From the NCBI GenBank assembly GCA_026874595.1, contig CM049317.1:73683118-73747117 (forward strand): DNA of 64,000 nucleotides, read 5' to 3'. The notes under the pieces were generated by a model, which saw only the letters and a list, made by a program, of their open reading frames with translations, did not search any database and had not been told where the DNA came from. This document shows positions 55,525-64,000 of this stretch, one piece after another (position 1 is the stretch's first letter; the number at the start of each line of letters is the position of its first letter). The position numbers and the translations under genes are program-made. The stretch is from Sipunculus nudus. Lineage: Eukaryota > Annelida > Sipuncula > Golfingiida > Sipunculidae.

Positions 55525-59780
<4,256 letters not shown>

Positions 59781-60291
59781 CATCCCCTCATGTCCACCTG
59801 TTTTTTGCTGTGAAAATTTTTGTTAGTTACATTTCGGGGAGGGGGGGGGGATATGGTAATGAAAGGTAGCAGATTAAAGGGCCTCATTTTCAACAAGGAA
59901 AAAAAATTGACTTTACACCTTATATAAGAAACCAATGTATTTTTAAATATGAGAAATCTGAAATTTACATTTTACAACATATCAGTCCTATTTATGGCAG
60001 TTGAGGTCAAAGGTCACATGCACAAACAGCCTCAATTTCCACCTGCTGATTGGATGGTCTCATGTAAACACTCTAACAAAGATGGCTACTCATGAAAGAT
60101 CACATCTGATCTATCAGATTACACATTTTAAATAGTTGTGAAACATAAACTGGAGATTTAATTAAAAATTTCTTAATTACCATGTTAGGCCGTCACTTCC
60201 ATATGCAGCTTTTTTTAGGAATTCAATGAATATTAACTTTTAAGAAACTTATCTCCAAAAACAGATGGACACAGGTTGGTGAAAGGAGTAT
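59781..60291 (+). mobile_element. MITE-like element, copy A
   Basis: It begins CATCCCCTCATGTCCACCTG and ends ACAGATGGACACAGGTTGGT then GAAAGGAGTA. The ends form imperfect inverted repeats around TGTCCAyCTGTTTTT. The copy at 6130-6578 is the same family in the opposite orientation. No coding content. Confidence 0.65.
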
Positions 60292-61852
60292 AATATGTAA
60301 TAAATATGAACATTTAAACAAATACATGTGCAGTTCACAGATCACATTGATTTGAAAATAACTCTACAGCACCTGATCTGGTAACATCTGTCATCTTACA
60401 AAAATAGATCACATTTTCACAACGAGAAACAACAGGAGACCCCACACTCTGTGTCAATGTTTAACTACAGCTTCACAGGCAAATCTATCGCTTCGTATCA
60501 TACATACCCCTTCAAAGTCATCAGGTTTTAATGTGCACCAAAATGTCACATAACCTGCAATATTGAATATGATATTCTGCAATATATTTATTTTATAATC
60601 TGGTGTGATATTGTTATTATGAATCTTGAGAAATTCTTAAATTTATTTGAATTTTTTTTTATTTGAAAAATGCTTTTTATATAATTTCATTAAGATTTAT
60701 TCCATTATTTGTTTTTACTATATAAATTGTGATACACATCCTCTTGTTATTGAAATAATGTGAACAGTGCTTATTTATATTGAAGATTATGATGTAGAGT
60801 ATTTCAAGTTAGAATGCCAAAGCTATTTTACTGTAATGTGAATTGATATGGATGTCTATTAAAGTCACAGTAAAAAACGTTCTTTAGTTATATTCAAAAT
60901 TTCATGTCCTCAAGCTGACTAATAGAAAAACTAGAAATTAATCCTAAATGCCATATCAGTTTGCGGATTGGCTAAAAATATATCTTATTTTTGAATTGTC
61001 ATGGTCAAAAATCAGTGATTATATATTTAAAAAAAAAAACTCATTACAATATTCTTTTCAGTCTCCATGCTATGTATAGAGACTCTTCAATGTGATTCAT
61101 TGGTTCTAACATGTCTGAGATTATTATCATAAGGGTAAGAAAAATCAAGACACTTTAATGTGTCTGTTTACTGGTCTTGGCATCCTGGAAATGGTTTAAG
61201 AACAGTGCTCACTTACAACAACGAGAGATGCAGAATTTACTGAGTTTGATAACATTCGAGTTCAAAAAGGTGAGGGAGTTAAAAATATCTGGTACACCCC
61301 TGTAGTACACCTTCACAGGAGTGATGAGTAAGACTGTGATAAGATAACTGAGTGCTTCTGAAAATAATAGCACACAGAAAATTTCTCTGTCCAAGAGCAG
61401 GAATAGTAGGTTTTATTGCAAACTGCTGAAGTTTTTGTCAAAAATTGTTTTCTGCCATAAAATTATGCAAGGAGAATGAAGGCAGATCTTTCAGAGGAGT
61501 TTACATGCATTGATAAAACTTAATCCTCTTTAAATGGATCCTTTTGTCCATCAGCAGTTCTTTTTAATGGAGCTTAATCTTGTTGTAGTAAATCAGTTAT
61601 GTTATAAAACTATGGATATGATTAAATTGTTCCACTGAAATGGAAAATAATATGATATATGAAATAATTGAATCACATATCTCAATTTTTTTTTGAGGGA
61701 GAAATTTAACTTTGCAATATTTGTCATATGTTTTGTTCCAGGTTTATATATTATAAACAAGGTCTTGTAAAAGTTTACGTTCATGCTTTAAATGTAAAGA
61801 ACAAAGTCAAATGGTATATGATAATTTTGGTGCTATATTCCAATTATTTACC
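60292..61852. other. Probable intron 11 of YEATS2 / 3' flank of the antisense gene
   Basis: AT-rich sequence with no gene recognised. Confidence 0.5.
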
Positions 61853-61858
61853 TTTATT
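61853..61858 (-). terminator. Candidate poly(A) signal AATAAA of the antisense gene
   Basis: The reverse strand reads AATAAA about 98 nt after the stop codon of the 61956-63416 gene, a plausible distance. AT richness makes chance occurrence possible. Confidence 0.35.
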
Positions 61859-61955
61859 CCTATGGTGTTGATGTCCAGGTTATTGAGAAGGACAGTCAAA
61901 ATATGTATTAAATACTCACAAACTAATATTAAATGGCAAGTATTGTGGATTGTCC

Positions 61956-63416
61956 TTAACTTCTGTATCTCTTTGCGATTTTACTGATGATGTCCATAAT
62001 AACAGACAGGGGACATTTGTACCAGTTACTCTGTATGTTGTACTCCTGGAGACAGCTGTGGACCTCTTTGATGGCCTGCAGGTGACTTTGAACTTTGACT
62101 TGCCAGATGAGGTCGATTTCAATGTTTCGAGATTTGAACTCTGTCAGACATTTTTCTGGCTGTCGTGACGAGGCCACTTTGTATCGATGCTCCCCGGACC
62201 ATGGTAGATACTTGTGATAGGAATCTGTCATAACGTATATGAAGCCTGGTCCATCACGATCAAGTGTGTCAAAGTTCAACTCCATGGCACGGGAGTTGCC
62301 CGAGAGCTTGCACACTTCACATTGGTCGTCAATGGATTCATCATTATCACCAGAATGGTTAATGAGGGAATAATGGTTGACGGAACATGTACAGTCTGGG
62401 GGAGAGGTCAGGTGATGAGGTGACAGGTTGCGGTTCAGGAATCCAGCACAGTTTTGGTTGTGGTTATGTGTGAATGGTCCATGAGCCAATATAATTGGCG
62501 GAATGCTGTCATAGATGGCACCACTAAGGCTTAAAGTCTCAGCGTCAAGATCTGAATCGTTCCAACTTTCTGGGTCGCACAGTGGTGCCTTAGGAATAAG
62601 GCTGCCTCCGTTTAACTTAATCGTTTGATCATCTTCTTTGGTATCATCAGCTTCAAAATTCTGTTTTTCCTTACGTTTGATCAGCAAACAAAATCTGCTC
62701 TTTTCTTTATTAATTGCCTTATCTTTCAAGAGGGGCTCGTCAAATTCATCTAAATGGCAGATTGGTGCTTGTGGTAACATAATTGTTGGTGTTTTTTCTA
62801 TTTTACACTTCACCTCATCGGTGGGAGATTTCAGGGTCAGGGTTCGTGGAGGTAGAGGGGGTGGGGTCGGGACTTTTGTAATCAACCGGACATCTTCCTG
62901 GCTGTGAACTTGAGGTGGATTGTTGTTTTCTTTGTTGGAATCTTTGGTTGCCACTGGAGCGGCATAATTATTATCAGCATTCTCACAGTTATTATTCTCA
63001 ATAAAGTCAATCACAGACTGGATTTCTTCCCTTGTTTGGTTCACACCCAAATTCCCCCTGTCACTGTCGTAACTACCCGCATACGAAGAAATGGAATCAT
63101 TGCCGTCGACCATCAGATCGATGGAGCTGCGCCTGCTGGCATCTGTTGTGTGTTCACAGTTTTGCTCATATTCTTCCCTACTTTCATTCATCCACGCAAT
63201 CAGCCACTCTCCGACCATGTGTTTGCCACCACGATTTAGCCATATATCCAAATCCGTCGTGGATTCCTCAATGGCATCTGCCACCTCTTCTCCTAGCACC
63301 CCTCTCCGCAGTAATGTTCGAACAATTTTTCTCGCTGCATTGTGCTCCCATATTGGAAAAGCGAACATGCCGCTTTCAAAAAGGTCATACATTTCCCACT
63401 CCAGTTCTTCGGACAT
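61956..63416 (-). CDS. 486-residue protein with C-terminal T5orf172/MUG113-like (GIY-YIG-type) domain
   Basis: A single uninterrupted frame. The start is supported by an in-frame TAG at 63438-63440, 21 nt upstream. Residues about 1-85 are a compact, helix-prone block (WEMYDLFESG, RKIVRTLLRRGVLGEEVADA, MVGEWLIAWM) that I do not recognise. The middle (about 90-390) is polar and disordered, with a proline motif PPPLPPR that looks like an SH3 ligand, and two related phrases LPQAPICHLDEFDEP and IPKAPLCDPESWNDSD. The last about 100 residues (GFIYVMTD, RYKVASSRQPEKCL, LIWQVKVQSH, AIKEVHSCLQEY, NWYKCPLSVIMDII) resemble the T5orf172/MUG113 branch of GIY-YIG-like folds: aromatic first strand, YK then R, and a later Glu-containing helix. 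Whether it cuts nucleic acid is unknown; YKVA replaces the YIG-type Gly. The gene would be nested antisense in YEATS2 if that gene continues past 64000. Confidence 0.8.
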   Translation of the reverse strand: MSEELEWEMYDLFESGMFAFPIWEHNAARKIVRTLLRRGVLGEEVADAIEESTTDLDIWLNRGGKHMVGEWLIAWMNESREEYEQNCEHTTDASRRSSIDLMVDGNDSISSYAGSYDSDRGNLGVNQTREEIQSVIDFIENNNCENADNNYAAPVATKDSNKENNNPPQVHSQEDVRLITKVPTPPPLPPRTLTLKSPTDEVKCKIEKTPTIMLPQAPICHLDEFDEPLLKDKAINKEKSRFCLLIKRKEKQNFEADDTKEDDQTIKLNGGSLIPKAPLCDPESWNDSDLDAETLSLSGAIYDSIPPIILAHGPFTHNHNQNCAGFLNRNLSPHHLTSPPDCTCSVNHYSLINHSGDNDESIDDQCEVCKLSGNSRAMELNFDTLDRDGPGFIYVMTDSYHKYLPWSGEHRYKVASSRQPEKCLTEFKSRNIEIDLIWQVKVQSHLQAIKEVHSCLQEYNIQSNWYKCPLSVIMDIISKIAKRYRS

Positions 63417-63448
63417 TTTGACATCAGTGGTGCTGTCCTATTTCTGTT
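63417..63448 (-). other. 5' UTR segment and probable splice acceptor of the antisense gene
   Basis: On the reverse strand the sequence before the ATG reads GGTCTCTTTACAG then 32 nt of leader to the ATG. The pyrimidine tract plus CAG at 63449-63451 suggests the leader is spliced to an upstream non-coding exon. This is inference from the acceptor alone. Confidence 0.45.
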
Positions 63449-63451
63449 CTG

Positions 63452-64000
63452 TAAAGAGACCATGGAAAAATTTAAAACACCTCTAAAAATCCAAAGCAAA
63501 CTTAAAAAACTGCTGTAGCATTGTAAGCACAAGCATGACAATTATAACGATGAAACCCGCGAAATAAGACACCCTTGGGACCTGGCGTTCAAAATTCATG
63601 AGTCTTATAAGGGAGGTCTGTTTTGACCAACGTGACTATTTTCACTACACTCAAGGGTGATTCTGATAGACAGGTGGCCTTATAAGACAAGTGGTCTTTC
63701 TTACAGGTCCAACTATACTTTAATTTATTTACCACTCTAAGTTGAACTTGAATTAAGCCCAAACATACCTTTGGAGCAAAGGTTTTTTTACTCACTTTTG
63801 CTACATTAAAATGCATGTACTGGTATACTAGGCCATATTGTTAAGTCAATATATCATTTACTGTACCCAGACAGAAGTATTATCTCAGCTTATCTCAGAG
63901 ATCAGCTCTTAAACCAACTGGTGGTCGATGCCTACAGAAGCCAGGAAAAAAGTGTTTTGGTTGTAAACACTAAGCTGTGAACACTTGTATACTAGCAGAG
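63452..64000. other. Upstream of the antisense gene / continuing intron
   Basis: No exon, promoter element or repeat could be assigned. The reverse-strand open frame 63589-63816 has no recognisable features. Confidence 0.45.

Noticed and set aside
62214-63486. Forward-strand frames overlapping the antisense gene
   Set aside because: They are opposite-strand shadows of the 486-codon reverse gene, which has domain-like sequence and a supported start.

Overview
This window is nuclear DNA of an animal: AT-rich, with small exons between GT-AG introns and many interspersed repeats. The repeats point to a marine lophotrochozoan, most likely a bivalve mollusc: Helitron2/HINE-like elements with central tandem repeats, DIRS retrotransposons, tRNA-type SINEs and long minisatellites. 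This is inference from repeat style, not a species identification. No prokaryotic genes, CRISPR arrays or convincing tRNA/rRNA genes were seen.

Three host genes can be supported. (1) Positions 1295-4432 (+) hold the last four coding exons of a LIV-1-type ZIP (SLC39) metal transporter whose 5' part lies before the window. (2) Positions 19080-55524 (+) hold eleven coding exons, 1057 codons in perfect phase, of the YEATS2 orthologue, the acyl-lysine reader subunit of the ATAC histone acetyltransferase complex. Its C-terminal histone-fold part was not found and probably lies beyond position 64000. (3) Positions 61956-63416 (-) hold a single-exon 486-residue protein with a C-terminal domain resembling the T5orf172/MUG113 (GIY-YIG-like) group. 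If YEATS2 continues past the window, this gene is nested antisense in a YEATS2 intron.

Layout. 1-4432: ZIP exons and introns, with palindromic microsatellites. 4433-7511: 3' flank with a terminal-inverted-repeat element. 7512-10616: a 3.1 kb minisatellite with a 33 bp unit. 10617-19078: gene-poor, with a 102 bp fold-back element, a SINE-like family, a possible larger inverted-repeat element and a MITE just before YEATS2. 19080-55524: YEATS2, whose introns are swollen by two same-family, same-orientation DIRS retrotransposons (22158-27350 and 43189-48759), a Helitron2-like element with a second one nested in it (34821-38231), another at 49746-51269, and several minisatellites. 55525-64000: probable YEATS2 intron with further repeats and the antisense gene.

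The two DIRS copies keep the diagnostic architecture: split inverted terminal repeats plus an internal complementary region matching both tips joined over a T-run core. Both are coding-dead. One HINE-type insertion is proved by an empty-site copy elsewhere in the window. The YEATS2 exon 9 splice donor lies inside a 25 bp tandem repeat, so near-copies of the donor follow it in a row. A 12 bp palindrome, GGTGGCGCCACC, recurs in repeat families that otherwise look unrelated.
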